Positions 18,075 through 34,178 of a DNA stretch of 64,000 bases are shown here, piece after piece; position 1 is the first letter of the stretch, and each line of letters opens with the position of its first letter. The position numbers and the translations under genes were made by a program. Origin of the DNA: Actinobacteria bacterium OV320 (GTDB lineage Bacteria; Actinomycetota; Actinomycetes; Streptomycetales; Streptomycetaceae); assembly GCA_001298545.1 (NCBI GenBank), contig LJCX01000031.1:186001-250000 (forward strand), given 5' to 3'. The notes beneath the pieces were generated by a model. The model did no database searches. It saw only the letters and a program-made list of their open reading frames with translations, and was not told the DNA's origin.

Positions 18075-18090
18075 GCCGAGCGCGGCCGCC
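18053..18090. terminator. Terminator hairpin, 15-bp stem
   Basis: Arms 18053-18067 and 18076-18090 pair perfectly over 15 bp around TAGATAGG, which contains the stop codon of the 29-residue peptide. It sits between convergent genes and may serve both. Confidence 0.8.
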
Positions 18091-18147
18091 GAGGCGCACC
18101 CCGTCACCAGGCGGAGGCCGCCGAGGCGCACCCCGTCACCAGGCGAA
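18084..18147. repeat. 32-bp tandem duplication at the end of the aldo/keto reductase gene
   Basis: The segment starting GGCCGCCGAGGCGCACCCCG is present twice, at 18084 and 18116, offset by 32 bp, with one or two differences. The second copy contains the stop codon and last codons of the reductase; the first copy lies in the spacer and in the terminator. Confidence 0.8.
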
Positions 18148-19128
18148 GGCCTCCGGGGACGGCCCCGGCCCGGGGAAGACCTCGTCCAGGCCGGACAGCA
18201 GCTCCTCGCTCAGCTCCAGCTCGACCGCGCGCAGCGCGGAGTCGAGCTGCTCGGCGGTGCGCGGACCGACGATCGGGCCGGTCACGCCGGGCCGGGTGAG
18301 CAGCCAGGCCAGGCCGGCCTCCCCGGGCTCCACGCCGTGCTTGTCCAGCAGGTCCTCGTAGGCCTGGATCTGCGCGCGGGCGGTGGGGTCGGCGAGGGTG
18401 TCGGCGGCCCGTCCGGAGGCGCGGCGCCCGCCCTCCGCCTGCTTCTTGATGACCCCGCCGAGCAGCCCGCCGTGCAGCGGCGACCAGGGGATGACCCCGA
18501 GGCCGTACTCCTGGGCGGCCGGGATGACCTCCATCTCGGCGCGCCGCTCGGCCAGGTTGTACAGGCACTGCTCGCTGACGAGCCCGAGGGTGCCGCCGCG
18601 CCGGGCGGCGGTCTCGTTGGCCTGGGCGATCTTGTAGCCGGGGAAGTTGGACGACCCCGCGTAGAGGATCTTGCCCTGCTGCACCAGTACGTCGATGGCC
18701 TGCCAGATCTCCTCGAAGGGAGTGCTGCGGTCGACGTGGTGGAACTGGTAGAGGTCGATGTGGTCGGTGCCGAGCCGCTTCAGGCTGGCGTCGACGGCCC
18801 GCCGGATGTTCAGCGCGGAGAGCTTGTCGTGGTTCGGCCAGGCGTCGCCGTCGGCGGCCATGTTGCCGTACACCTTGGTGGCGAGGACGACCTGGTCACG
18901 GCGCCCGCCTCCCTTGGCGAACCAGCTGCCGATGATCTCCTCGGTACGGCCCTTGTTCTCACCCCAGCCGTACACGTTCGCCGTGTCGAAGAAGTTGATG
19001 CCCGCACCGAGCGCCGCGTCCATGATCGCGTGGCTGTCGGTCTCGTCGGTCTGCGGGCCGAAGTTCATGGTGCCGAGGACGAGGCGGCTGACCTTGAGTC
19101 CGGTACGTCCGAGCTGCGTGTACTTCAT
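18136..19128 (-). CDS. Aldo/keto reductase
   Basis: A 330-residue NADPH-dependent oxidoreductase of the AKR superfamily (YajO/Tas-like branch). The catalytic tetrad is visible: Asp and Tyr in FFDTANVYGWGENKG, Lys in VVLATKVYG and His in LYQFHHVD. The C-terminal cofactor part reads TGPIVGPRTAEQLD. The start is the ATG of MKYTQLGRTGLKVS at 19128; a TTG three codons earlier is possible. The 3' end lies in a 32-bp duplication. Substrate unknown; members reduce small aldehydes and ketones. Confidence 0.9.
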   Translation of the reverse strand: MKYTQLGRTGLKVSRLVLGTMNFGPQTDETDSHAIMDAALGAGINFFDTANVYGWGENKGRTEEIIGSWFAKGGGRRDQVVLATKVYGNMAADGDAWPNHDKLSALNIRRAVDASLKRLGTDHIDLYQFHHVDRSTPFEEIWQAIDVLVQQGKILYAGSSNFPGYKIAQANETAARRGGTLGLVSEQCLYNLAERRAEMEVIPAAQEYGLGVIPWSPLHGGLLGGVIKKQAEGGRRASGRAADTLADPTARAQIQAYEDLLDKHGVEPGEAGLAWLLTRPGVTGPIVGPRTAEQLDSALRAVELELSEELLSGLDEVFPGPGPSPEAFAW

Positions 19129-19188
19129 GGGACTCAAGCCAACGACTTGGAGTGCGCTCCATGCAAGGGGGACCGGCCGGGGAACGGG

Positions 19189-19785
19189 TCAGTCGCGGGG
19201 GAACTCGTCGGTGTTGAGGGTGAGGCCGAGGGGGGTGGTGGTCAGGTCGACGTCGGTCCCGTAGTCGACGCGCAGCTCACACCGGTAGTCGCCGTCCTTG
19301 GGCTCGGTGAAGACGGTGCACCTGCCCTTGTAGGGGTCGGCAATGAGGTAGACGGGGACCTCGGCGACCGCGTAGGCAGTCTTCTTGGGGCCGTAGTCGT
19401 TGGGAGCCGTCCCCCTTGAGATGACCTCTCCGATGAACTCGATGTCGTCGTATTGCCAGCGGCCTTCTTCGTTCTTTGTCGCGCCGTCGCGGAACTTGGC
19501 CACATCGGGGCAGAAGCCGTTCTGATGACCGGGGAAGTCGACCCGGACATCGGAGAAGACCCGCGCGTGCCGCCGCCCGAAGCGGTCCTCAAGAGCCCAG
19601 AGGAGTTCGCGAATGGTTTCCCAGTGGATGTCCCGCTGCGGAGTCATGTGGACGTTGCCCCCGACGATCTCGACCTTGTATCCCTCGGGGACGGGCAGTC
19701 GCTCAAGCGCCTCGAACCATCCGTCCAGGCGCTTGGTGTTCTCGTCGGCCATGTCGATCTCGATCCTGTCTTCCAGGATGGTCAT
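19189..19785 (-). CDS. Uma2-family (DUF820) putative nuclease
   Basis: A 198-residue protein of the Uma2 family, a PD-(D/E)XK restriction-endonuclease-like fold abundant in actinobacteria and cyanobacteria. The likely active-site residues are the Asp of CPDVAKF, the Glu of EVISRG and the Lys in YGPKKTAYAV, followed by the family's VPVYLIADP block. The biological role of the family is not established. I start at ATG 19785, which has GGAGGAGC seven bases upstream, and not at a longer in-frame start. Probably monocistronic. Confidence 0.85.
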   Translation of the reverse strand: MTILEDRIEIDMADENTKRLDGWFEALERLPVPEGYKVEIVGGNVHMTPQRDIHWETIRELLWALEDRFGRRHARVFSDVRVDFPGHQNGFCPDVAKFRDGATKNEEGRWQYDDIEFIGEVISRGTAPNDYGPKKTAYAVAEVPVYLIADPYKGRCTVFTEPKDGDYRCELRVDYGTDVDLTTTPLGLTLNTDEFPRD

Positions 19786-19902
19786 CTGGCGCTCCTCCCC
19801 GGCTGCCCCCATGCGTGAGTGCCGCCGCGCAGTACAACGATACGCATGGTGACGAGGTCATGGCGCGGAGCGCATATGCCAGAACCGGGTGGGGCGCGGG
19901 TC

Positions 19903-20601
19903 TCAGCCCGCGTACTCCCCGCCCAGCCCCCACCCCTGGTGCATCGCCTCCGCGAAGGCCGACGCCAGCCGGTGCTCGCCGTTCGCGTTCGGGTGGGTGC
20001 CGTCGTAGGTGTCGGTGTCGATGTCCCAGGTCCGCGGGACCGAGGCCAGCAGGATGGGGGAGCCCGGCTCGTCCAGGTCGGCGGCCGTCTTCGCCAGGAG
20101 CTCGTTGAAGCGGGCGACCTGGGCGGCGAAGGGCGCGTCGGCCGCGGCGCGGATGTTGGGGATGACCGGCAGCCACACCATGGCGATCCGCGGGTTCGCC
20201 GCGCGGGCCTGGGCGGCGAAGGCGCACGCGTTCTCCGCGGTCTGCTCGGCGTTCGTGTAGAAGCCCAGGTCGATCAGGCCGAGCGAGACCAGCAGGATGT
20301 CCGCCCGCGACTCGCGAACCGCCGCGCCGATCAGCGGGGCCATGTGCAGCCAGCCCTCGCCCCAGCCGGCCAGGTGACCGCGCGGGAAGTCGGGGTCGGC
20401 GTAGGCGTGCGAGGCGGCGGAGTCCGTCGCCTTGTCGTAGAGCGTCTCGCGGGGGCCGGCCAGGGTGAACGGGCCGCCGTACGTGGTGCACAGGTGCCGC
20501 CACATGCGGTAACGCCAGGTGTGCTCGCCCGAGCTGCCGATCGTCATCGAGTCGCCTACGGGCATGAACCTGAGCATCCGCTCATGATGAGGGATCGGCA
20601 A
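19903..20601 (-). CDS. SGNH/GDSL-family hydrolase
   Basis: A 232-residue esterase-type protein. Block I reads PVGDSMTIG (nucleophile Ser near residue 17) and block V reads DGTHPNANGEH with the catalytic Asp and His. Block III, normally G-x-N-D, reads G-L-I-D, so the oxyanion-hole Asn is not in its usual place. There is no signal peptide, so it is probably cytoplasmic, unusual for this group. The TTG start at 20601 has GGAGG ten bases upstream; the ATG at 20577 is an alternative that lacks one. Divergent from the beta-propeller gene (77 bp). Confidence 0.85.
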   Translation of the reverse strand: MPIPHHERMLRFMPVGDSMTIGSSGEHTWRYRMWRHLCTTYGGPFTLAGPRETLYDKATDSAASHAYADPDFPRGHLAGWGEGWLHMAPLIGAAVRESRADILLVSLGLIDLGFYTNAEQTAENACAFAAQARAANPRIAMVWLPVIPNIRAAADAPFAAQVARFNELLAKTAADLDEPGSPILLASVPRTWDIDTDTYDGTHPNANGEHRLASAFAEAMHQGWGLGGEYAG

Positions 20602-20678
20602 AGGATCACCGCCTCCGGGGGCGTGTGAGACGGGCCACGAATCCTCGAACGGGTGGGCGGGATGGCAGGCTTGTGGGC

Positions 20679-23391
<2,713 letters not shown>

Positions 23392-23430
23392 GCCGCACGG
23401 CGGTATGAGACGCACGGAGGTATGAGACGC

Positions 23431-23468
23431 GACGAAGGGCGCCCGGTGTGCACCGGGCGCCCTTCGTC
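23431..23468. terminator. Bidirectional terminator between cellulase gene and serC
   Basis: A near-perfect 38-bp palindrome: arms 23431-23448 and 23451-23468 pair over 18 bp. It ends with TCGTCCTCATACC and serves both convergent genes. Confidence 0.88.
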
Positions 23469-23505
23469 CTCATACCTGAGGCGTACTCATGCGGTACCTA
23501 AGCGG

Positions 23506-27757
<4,252 letters not shown>

Positions 27758-27982
27758 GGGGAGCGCTGAAAGGGGCCCTGAGGCGTGGTCGCCGCCACCG
27801 GGTACGTGCGCTGAGGGGGCCTGAGGGAGCGCTGCGGCAGCCCTGAGGGGAGAGGTGGCCCGTGCGGGCGGTGGCGGGCGTGGCTGAGCCCCGGAGGGGC
27901 GGGGCCGACTCCTACGCTGACGGGACGGTCGTCCGGCGATGCGAACGGGCGATGCGAACGGTCATTCGAAGGAGCCCCGCGT

Positions 27983-29107
27983 ATGAGCCTGCGCGTCCAG
28001 TCCATCACCCGTGACGAGCACCTGGCGTTCGTCGCGGCCCGCCCCTCCGCCAGCCATATGCAGGTCCCTTCGTGGGGTGACGTGAAGCCGGACTGGCGGG
28101 CGGAGAGTCTGGGCTGGACGGACGGGACGGGTGCGCTCGTCGGGGTGGGGCTGGTGCTGTTCCGGCCGCTGCCGAGGCTGCGGAAGTACCTGGCGTATCT
28201 GCCCGAGGGGCCGCTCGTCGACTGGCACGCGCCGGATCTGGTCGAGCGCTGGCTGGAGCCGATGCTCGCGTGGCTGAAGGCGCGGGGGGCGTTCTCCGTG
28301 AAGATGGGCCCGCCCGTCGTCGTACGGCGCTGGAGCGCCGACGCGGTCAAGGCGGCCATCGCCGACCCGGGCGCCCACCGGCTGCGGGACGCCGAGGCGA
28401 GCTCGTACGAGCCGCGCGCCTTCGAGGTCGCCGACCGGCTGCGCCGCGCCGGCTGGCAGCAGACCGAGCCGGGCGGCGAGGACGGCTTCGCGGCCGGTCA
28501 GCCCCGCTACGTCTTCCAGGTCCCGTTCGCCGGGCGCACGCTGGAGGACGTCCACAGCGGGCTCAACCAGCAGTGGCGGCGCAACATCAAGAAGGCCGAG
28601 AAGGCGGGCGTGAAGGTCGTCCGGGGCGGGGCGGAGGACCTGCCGGCGTTCTACGGGCTGTACACCGAGACCGCCGAACGCGACCGCTTCATCCCGCGCC
28701 CCCTGTCCTACTTCCAGCGTATGTGGAGCGCGCTGAACGCCGAACATCCCGACCGTATGCGGCTCTACCTCGCCCACCACGACGGGGAGGTCCTCGCCGC
28801 CGCGACCATGCTGACCGTCGGCGAGCACGTCTGGTACTCCTACGGCGCCTCCACCGGCCGCAGGCGCGAGGTCCAGCCGAACAACGCCATGCAGTGGCGC
28901 ATGATGGCCGACGCCCATGAAGGGGGCGCCGCCGTCTACGACCTGAGAGGGATCACCGACACCCTGGAGGAGTCCAACCACCTGCTCGGCCTGCTCCGCT
29001 TCAAGGTGGGCACGGGCGGACAGGCCGTGGAGTACCTGGGCGAGTGGGATTTCCCCCTGAACAAGCTGCTGCACCGGGCGCTGGACCTCTACATGGCGCG
29101 CAGATAG
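27983..29107 (+). CDS. FemABX-family aminoacyltransferase (FemX-like)
   Basis: A 374-residue protein of the FemABX family, which transfers an amino acid from tRNA to the lipid II stem peptide; in Streptomyces the first glycine of the bridge is added by such an enzyme. Two GNAT-like halves are visible; the motif NQQWRRNIKKAEKAGVKV lies mid-protein, and the C-terminal GVGTGGQAVEYLGEWDFPLNK-type ending is typical (here VGTGGQAVEYLGEWDFPLN). Start ATG with AAGGAG eight bases upstream. The 225-bp gap before it carries CCTGAGGGGAGCGCTG-like repeats. Other FemABX roles cannot be excluded. Confidence 0.88.
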   Translation: MSLRVQSITRDEHLAFVAARPSASHMQVPSWGDVKPDWRAESLGWTDGTGALVGVGLVLFRPLPRLRKYLAYLPEGPLVDWHAPDLVERWLEPMLAWLKARGAFSVKMGPPVVVRRWSADAVKAAIADPGAHRLRDAEASSYEPRAFEVADRLRRAGWQQTEPGGEDGFAAGQPRYVFQVPFAGRTLEDVHSGLNQQWRRNIKKAEKAGVKVVRGGAEDLPAFYGLYTETAERDRFIPRPLSYFQRMWSALNAEHPDRMRLYLAHHDGEVLAAATMLTVGEHVWYSYGASTGRRREVQPNNAMQWRMMADAHEGGAAVYDLRGITDTLEESNHLLGLLRFKVGTGGQAVEYLGEWDFPLNKLLHRALDLYMARR

Positions 29108-29112
29108 CCGCC

Positions 29113-29140
29113 GGCCGCCCGCTCCGCGTCGAGGGCGGCC
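29113..29140 (+). terminator. Hairpin after FemX-like gene
   Basis: GGCCGCCC (29113-29120) and GGGCGGCC (29133-29140) form an 8-bp perfect stem with a 12-nt loop, directly after the stop codon. Confidence 0.65.
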
Positions 29141-29174
29141 GACGTCTCACAGCCCGAGACAGTGGCATAACGGG

Positions 29175-29208
29175 TTCACACGCCTGACCGAGTCCATTAC
29201 CCTGGACT
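29175..29208 (+). promoter_or_regulatory. Promoter and overlapping operator of the RhtA-like gene
   Basis: TTCACA (29175-29180), a 17-bp spacer, and TACCCT (29198-29203) form a good sigma-70-type promoter. The -10 sits in the centre of a perfect inverted repeat AGTCCA-N6-TGGACT (29191-29208), a likely repressor site. Transcription should start near 29210. Confidence 0.6.
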
Positions 29209-29258
29209 TGACAGTGCAGCGTGATGTACGCACCTCGAGCCGAGCCCCAGGACCGCCC

Positions 29259-30227
29259 GTGACTGCCCCCGACACCGCCGCCACACCCCAGCTCGCCCCC
29301 ACCGCCACCGCCACCGCGACCGGCGCCCCCGGGACCCCGGGCGGCCGACTGGGCGCCCTCGGCCCGGTCGGCCTCGTGCTGGCCGGAGGCATCTCGGTGC
29401 AGTTCGGCGGCGCGCTGGCGGTGACGCTGATGCCGAGGGCGGGCGCCCTGGGCGTGGTCGCGCTGCGGCTGCTGGTGGCGGCGGTGGTCCTGCTGGTGAT
29501 CTGCCGGCCCCGGCTGCGCGGCCACTCCCGCACCGACTGGAGCACGGTCGTCGTCTTCGGCGTCACGATGGCCGCGATGAACGGCCTCTTCTACCAGGCG
29601 GTGGACCGCATCCCGCTGGGCGCGGCGGTCACGCTGGAGGTCCTCGGCCCCCTCGCGCTGTCGGTCGTGGTCTCGCGCCGCGCGCTGAACCTCGTCTGGG
29701 CCGGCCTGGCCCTCGCGGGCGTCTTCCTGCTCAGCGGGGGCGGCGGAGACGGTGGCGGGCCGGGCGGCGGCCTCGACCCGGTGGGTGTCGCCTTCGCACT
29801 GGGGGCGGGGGCGATGTGGGCGGCGTACATCGTCTTCAGCGCCCGCACCGGCCGCCGTTTCCCGCAGGCGGACGGCCTGGCGCTGGCGATGGCGGTGGGC
29901 GCCCTGCTCTTCCTCCCCCTGGGCCTCGCCGAGTCGGGCAGCAAACTGGCCGACCCGGTGACGCTGGGCCTGGGGGCGGCGGTGGCCGTGCTCTCCTCGG
30001 TCCTGCCCTACACCCTCGAACTCCTCGCCCTGCGCCGTATGCCTTCGTCCACCTTCGCGATCCTGATGAGTCTGGAGCCGGCCGTCGCCGCCACCGCGGG
30101 CTTCCTCATCCTCGACCAGGCCCTGACCACGATCCAGGCGGCCGCGATCGCCCTGGTCGTCGCGGCGAGCATGGGCGCGGTCCGCACACAGGTGGGGCGG
30201 CCGAAGTCGGCGGTCCCGGAGGCCTGA
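29259..30227 (+). CDS. EamA/DMT-family exporter, RhtA-like
   Basis: A 322-residue membrane protein with ten helices, of the drug/metabolite transporter superfamily, close in style to RhtA (threonine/homoserine efflux): GPVGLVLAGGISVQFGGALAV near the N-terminus and the two EamA repeats of ~140 residues, the second ending SMGAVRTQ. Start: GTG at 29259 with AGGA six bases upstream; a longer frame begins at the TTG 29208 but that lies in the promoter/operator. The first ~30 residues are a Pro/Ala/Thr-rich cytoplasmic tail. Substrate is a guess (amino acid or similar). Confidence 0.87.
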   Translation: MTAPDTAATPQLAPTATATATGAPGTPGGRLGALGPVGLVLAGGISVQFGGALAVTLMPRAGALGVVALRLLVAAVVLLVICRPRLRGHSRTDWSTVVVFGVTMAAMNGLFYQAVDRIPLGAAVTLEVLGPLALSVVVSRRALNLVWAGLALAGVFLLSGGGGDGGGPGGGLDPVGVAFALGAGAMWAAYIVFSARTGRRFPQADGLALAMAVGALLFLPLGLAESGSKLADPVTLGLGAAVAVLSSVLPYTLELLALRRMPSSTFAILMSLEPAVAATAGFLILDQALTTIQAAAIALVVAASMGAVRTQVGRPKSAVPEA

Positions 30228-30243
30228 CGGGCACCGTCCGTAA

Positions 30244-30272
30244 GCACCTGTCCGGCCGCCGGCCGGACGTGC
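30244..30272 (+). terminator. Hairpin after RhtA-like gene
   Basis: GTCCGGCC (30250-30257) pairs with GGCCGGAC (30261-30268) around GCC, and the stem extends through GCAC/GTGC with a two-base bulge. Confidence 0.7.
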
Positions 30273-30338
30273 GGCCGACGTTTCGTGTCTCGGCGAAACG
30301 GTGAACAGGGGCCCCGGGCCGCTCCGAGACTTCGTCGC

Positions 30339-31562
30339 ATGCGCAGCTACCGCGGCTTGTTCCGCACCCCGGAGTTCACTCCGTTCCTGCTCTCCTTCGC
30401 CGTTTTCGCCGCGGCTCAGACGATCGGCGGCCTGGCTCTCGGCACGCTCGTCTTCCGGGCCACCGGCTCCCCGTTCCTGTCGGCGGTGAGCATGTTCGGC
30501 CCGCAGCTCGCGCAGTTGCTGGGGGGCGCGTTCCTGCTCTCGGGCGCCGACCGCCTGCCCCCGCGCGCGGTCCTGTCCGGCCTCGCCCTCGCCTTCGCGG
30601 CCGGCACGGCGGTGCTGGCGCTGCCGGGCCTGCCGGTGTGGGCGCTCTTCGCCGTCGTCCTCCTGCAGGGGCTGGTCGCGTCGCCGGCCGGCGGAGTGCG
30701 CGGGGGACTGCTGAACGAGATCCTGTCCAAGGACGGCTACGTCCTGGGCCGTTCGGTGTTCAACATGCTCTGGGGCCTGGTGCAGATGGCCGGGTTCGCG
30801 ACGGGCGGCGCACTGCTGGCGCTCCTGTCCCCGCGGACCTGTCTGCTCCTCGCGGCGGCGCTGTACGTGCTGTCGGCCCTCGTCACCCGCCTGGGCCTCA
30901 CCGCGCGCCCGCCGCGTTCCCCGGGCCGCCCGTCCGTCTCGGCGACCTGGCGCACCAACGCCGTCCTGTGGTCCTCACGCCCCCGCCGCCTCACCTACCT
31001 GGGCCTGTGGGTCCCCAACGGCCTGATCGTCGGCAGCGACTCGCTCTATGTCTCGTACGCCCCCGAAGCAGCCGGCCTGCTGTACGCGTTCGGGGCGCTC
31101 GGCATGTTCGTGGGCGACATGGCGGTGGGCCGCCTGGTGCCGGCCGCGGTGCGACCCCGGCTCGCGACCCCGCTGCGCCTGCTGCTGGCGGTGCCCTACC
31201 TGTTCTTCGTCCTGCGGCCGGGAGCGGCGCTGTCGGCCGTTGCCGTCACCGTCGCCTCCGTCGGCTTCGCCGCGAGCCTGGTCCTGTCGGAACGGCTGAT
31301 GTCCCTCACCCCGGACGACCTCGCGGGCCAGGCTCTCGGGCTGCACGTCACCGGCATGGCCGCTCTCCAGGGCCTCGGCGCCGTCCTGGCCGGCACCCTG
31401 GCCCAGCTGACCTCCCCGGCCGCCGCGATGACGCTCATGGCGACCGGCTCGGTCACCGTGAGCCTGACCCTCGCGGCGCTCGGCAGGCACGAGGAAGCAC
31501 GGCGGCCGGCCGATTCCGGTACGCGTCCGGGCGCCCTGCCGAAACCCGCGGCCACCGACTGA
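30339..31562 (+). CDS. MFS transporter
   Basis: A 407-residue MFS permease. It opens [19 protein letters not shown], and has about twelve helices; the TM2-TM3 loop has only a weak motif A ([10 protein letters not shown]). The C-terminal tail is hydrophilic. Start ATG 30339; a longer frame upstream has no protein character. The terminator upstream and hairpin downstream suggest it is transcribed alone. Substrate unknown. Confidence 0.87.
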   Translation: MRSYRGLFRTPEFTPFLLSFAVFAAAQTIGGLALGTLVFRATGSPFLSAVSMFGPQLAQLLGGAFLLSGADRLPPRAVLSGLALAFAAGTAVLALPGLPVWALFAVVLLQGLVASPAGGVRGGLLNEILSKDGYVLGRSVFNMLWGLVQMAGFATGGALLALLSPRTCLLLAAALYVLSALVTRLGLTARPPRSPGRPSVSATWRTNAVLWSSRPRRLTYLGLWVPNGLIVGSDSLYVSYAPEAAGLLYAFGALGMFVGDMAVGRLVPAAVRPRLATPLRLLLAVPYLFFVLRPGAALSAVAVTVASVGFAASLVLSERLMSLTPDDLAGQALGLHVTGMAALQGLGAVLAGTLAQLTSPAAAMTLMATGSVTVSLTLAALGRHEEARRPADSGTRPGALPKPAATD

Positions 31563-31564
31563 CC

Positions 31565-31583
31565 GGGGTCCGTGGGCGACCCC
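31565..31583 (+). terminator. Short hairpin after MFS gene
   Basis: GGGGTC (31565-31570) and GACCCC (31578-31583) pair around a 7-nt loop immediately after the stop codon. Confidence 0.5.
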
Positions 31584-31653
31584 CACATGGGGCTCCGGCA
31601 CACGACCCGTACACGGCCCCCGGGGGGACTCAAAGGCCTCGGGGAAATTCATG

Positions 31654-31691
31654 CAAGCATGCTTGATTGTTTCTTGGCCCGCTGCCATGCT
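31654..31691 (+). promoter_or_regulatory. Operon promoter with overlapping palindromic operator
   Basis: A perfect 12-bp palindrome CAAGCATGCTTG (31654-31665) overlaps the -35 TTGATT (31663-31668); a 17-bp spacer leads to CATGCT (31686-31691), and seven bases later is the ATG of the first gene. This is the arrangement of a leaderless transcript under repressor control. The TetR gene at the operon's end is the obvious candidate regulator. Confidence 0.65.
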
Positions 31692-31698
31692 CCACCCC

Positions 31699-32493
31699 AT
31701 GGCCGACCCGACGCCCGTGCTCGACGACCTCCGTGCCGAAAGCGACGAACTCGACCGGCTGGTAGCCGAGTTGAGTCCCGAGCGGTGGACGCTCCCGACC
31801 CCCGCCCCCGGCTGGACCGTCGCCCACCAGATCGCGCACCTCGCCTGGACCGACCACTCCTCCGCGCTGGCCGTGACCGACCAGGACGCGTTCGCCCGCG
31901 AGGTCGAGAAGGCGCTCGCCGCGCCCGGGGACTTCGTCGACAACGGCGCGCGGGAGGGGGCCGCGAAGCCGCCCGAGCGGTTGCTCGCGGACTGGCGGGC
32001 CGGGCGCGAGGCCCTGGCGGACGCCCTCGGGGCGGCCCCCCAAGGAGCGCGTTTCCCCTGGTACGGCCCGCCCATGTCGGCCGCCTCCATGGCCACCGCG
32101 CGGCTCATGGAGACCTGGGCACACGGCCGGGACGTGGCGGACGCGCTGGGCGAGACGCCCGCACCCACCGACCGGCTCCGGCACATCGTCCGCCTCGGCG
32201 TCCGCACCCGGAACTTCGCCTTCGGCGTGCACGGACTGCCCACGCCGTTCGAGGAGTTCCGCGTCGAACTGCGCGGCCCGTCCGGCGCGATGTGGACGTA
32301 CGGCCCCGAGGACGCCACGGACCGCGTGACCGGCCCCGCCCTCGACTTCTGCCTCCTGGTCACCCAGCGCGCCCACCGCGCCGACCTCGCCCTGCGCGCC
32401 GAGGGCCCCGACGCCGACCGCTGGCTGGACATCGCCCAGGCCTTCGCGGGCCCGCCCGGCAGTGGCCGTAAGCCGAAGGGAGCCGTCCGGTGA
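31699..32493 (+). CDS. TIGR03084-family (DinB/maleylpyruvate-isomerase-like) metal-binding protein
   Basis: A 264-residue protein of the mycothiol-dependent maleylpyruvate isomerase-like fold. Likely metal ligands are in [14 protein letters not shown] (~34-47) and in [14 protein letters not shown] (~135-150), the usual pattern of the TIGR03084 family, whose members occur beside AtuA and acyl-CoA carboxylase genes. Possibly a thiol-dependent isomerase or hydrolase; no reaction is known. Start ATG 31699 fits the promoter as a leaderless start; an open frame from 31651 runs through the operator and is not used. Overlaps the AtuA-like gene by four bases (GTGA), so the two are translationally coupled. 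Confidence 0.85.
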   Translation: MADPTPVLDDLRAESDELDRLVAELSPERWTLPTPAPGWTVAHQIAHLAWTDHSSALAVTDQDAFAREVEKALAAPGDFVDNGAREGAAKPPERLLADWRAGREALADALGAAPQGARFPWYGPPMSAASMATARLMETWAHGRDVADALGETPAPTDRLRHIVRLGVRTRNFAFGVHGLPTPFEEFRVELRGPSGAMWTYGPEDATDRVTGPALDFCLLVTQRAHRADLALRAEGPDADRWLDIAQAFAGPPGSGRKPKGAVR

Positions 32494-34178
32494 CGGCCCT
32501 GCGGATAGGCAACGCCTCCGGCTTCTACGGCGACCGCTTCGACGCCCTGCGCGACATGCTCACCGGCGGCGAACTCGACGTCGTCACCGGCGACTACCTC
32601 GCCGAGCTGACCATGCTGATCCTCGGCCGCGACCGGCTGAAGAACCCCGCCGGCGGGTACGCCCGCACCTTCCTCCGGCAACTGGAGGAGTCCCTCGGCC
32701 TCGCCCACGACCGCGGCGTACGGGTCGTCACCAACGCCGGGGGCCTCAACCCGGCCGGACTCGCCGACGCGGTCCGGCAGTTGGCCGACCGGCTCGGCAT
32801 CCCGGTGCGCGTCGCGCACGTCGAGGGCGACGACCTCGGCGCCCGGTTTCCCGGCAGCCTCACCGCCCATGCCTATCTCGGCGGCTCCGGCATCGCCGCG
32901 TGTCTGCGCGAGGGCGCGGAGGTCGTCATCACCGGGCGGGTCACCGACGCGGCCCTCGTCACCGGCCCCGCCGCCGCCCACTTCGGCTGGGGGCCCGAGG
33001 AGTACGACCGGCTCGCGGGCGCCGTCGTCGCCGGACACGTCCTGGAGTGCGGGACACAGGCCACCGGCGGCAACTACGCCTTCTTCGCCGAGGGCGGCCG
33101 TGACCTGCGGCGGCCCGGCTTCCCGCTCGCCGAGATCCACGAGGACGGCAGCTGCGTCATCACCAAGCATCCCGGCACCGGCGGCTTCGTCGACGTCGGC
33201 ACGGTGACCGCCCAGCTGCTGTACGAGACGACGGGCGCCCGGTACGCCGGCCCCGACGTCACCGCCCGGCTGGACACCGTACGGCTCACCCAGGACGGCC
33301 CGGACCGGGTACGGATCCACGGCGTACGCGGGGAAGCCCCGCCCCCGACCCTCAAGGTCGGCCGCACCCGCCTCGGCGGCTTCCGCAACGAGGTCGTCTT
33401 CGTGCTCACCGGCCTGGACATCGAGGCCAAGGCCGCGCTCGTACGGGAACAGATGGCACAGGTCTTCCTCAAGTCACGCCCCGCCGAGGTGCGTTGGGAG
33501 CTGGTCCGGACCGACCGGGCCGACGCCGAGACCGAGGAGACCGCGAGCGCACTGCTGCGGCTCGTCGTGCGCGACCCCGAACCGGACGCCGTGGGAAGGG
33601 CGTTGAGCGGGGCGGCCGTGGAGCTGGCACTGGCCAGCTATCCCGGCTTCCATGTGCTCGCGCCGCCCGGGAAGGGCTCCCCCTACGGGGTGTTCGAGGC
33701 CGCGTACGTGCCCCAGGAGGACGTCGAGCACCTCGCCGTCCTCCACGACGGCCGCCGCCTGCCCGTCGCCGCACCCACGGCCGCCGGCACCCGCGTCCTC
33801 GAGGAAGTGCCGGAACCGGACCTGCCGGATCCACCACCCCCCGGCCCCGTACGGCGCGCGCCCCTCGGGCTCGTGGCCGGCGCCCGCAGCGGCGACAAGG
33901 GCGGCAACGCCAACGTGGGGGTGTGGGCCCGGACGGACGAGGCCTGGCGCTGGCTCGCCCACGAACTGACGGCCGACAGGTTCCGGCAGCTCGTCCCCGA
34001 GAGCCGCGAGCTGACCGTCACCCGCCACCCGCTGCCCCGGCTGCGCGCCCTGAACTTCGTCGTCGAGGGCGTCCTCGGCGCCGGGGTCGCCGCCCAGCAC
34101 CGCTTCGACCCGCAGGCCAAGGCACTCGGCGAATGGCTGCGCTCCCGACACCTGGACATCCCGGAGGCCCTCCTGTGA
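32490..34178 (+). CDS. AtuA-like (DUF1446) acyclic terpene utilisation family protein
   Basis: A 562-residue protein of the AtuA/DUF1446 family. Residues 1-~430 form the DUF1446 domain: [15 protein letters not shown] at the start, [28 protein letters not shown] and [18 protein letters not shown]. The last ~110 residues are a second domain with [18 protein letters not shown]. AtuA is required for citronellol/geraniol catabolism in Pseudomonas but its reaction is unknown; in that cluster it also sits beside a biotin carboxylase and carboxyltransferase, as here. Starts GTG overlapping the preceding stop and ends overlapping the next start by four bases. Confidence 0.9.
   Translation: MTALRIGNASGFYGDRFDALRDMLTGGELDVVTGDYLAELTMLILGRDRLKNPAGGYARTFLRQLEESLGLAHDRGVRVVTNAGGLNPAGLADAVRQLADRLGIPVRVAHVEGDDLGARFPGSLTAHAYLGGSGIAACLREGAEVVITGRVTDAALVTGPAAAHFGWGPEEYDRLAGAVVAGHVLECGTQATGGNYAFFAEGGRDLRRPGFPLAEIHEDGSCVITKHPGTGGFVDVGTVTAQLLYETTGARYAGPDVTARLDTVRLTQDGPDRVRIHGVRGEAPPPTLKVGRTRLGGFRNEVVFVLTGLDIEAKAALVREQMAQVFLKSRPAEVRWELVRTDRADAETEETASALLRLVVRDPEPDAVGRALSGAAVELALASYPGFHVLAPPGKGSPYGVFEAAYVPQEDVEHLAVLHDGRRLPVAAPTAAGTRVLEEVPEPDLPDPPPPGPVRRAPLGLVAGARSGDKGGNANVGVWARTDEAWRWLAHELTADRFRQLVPESRELTVTRHPLPRLRALNFVVEGVLGAGVAAQHRFDPQAKALGEWLRSRHLDIPEALL

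Noticed and set aside
31651-31698. Upstream ATG (31651) as start of the TIGR03084 gene
   Set aside because: It lies inside the operator and promoter; the downstream ATG 31699 fits the predicted leaderless mRNA and family start.
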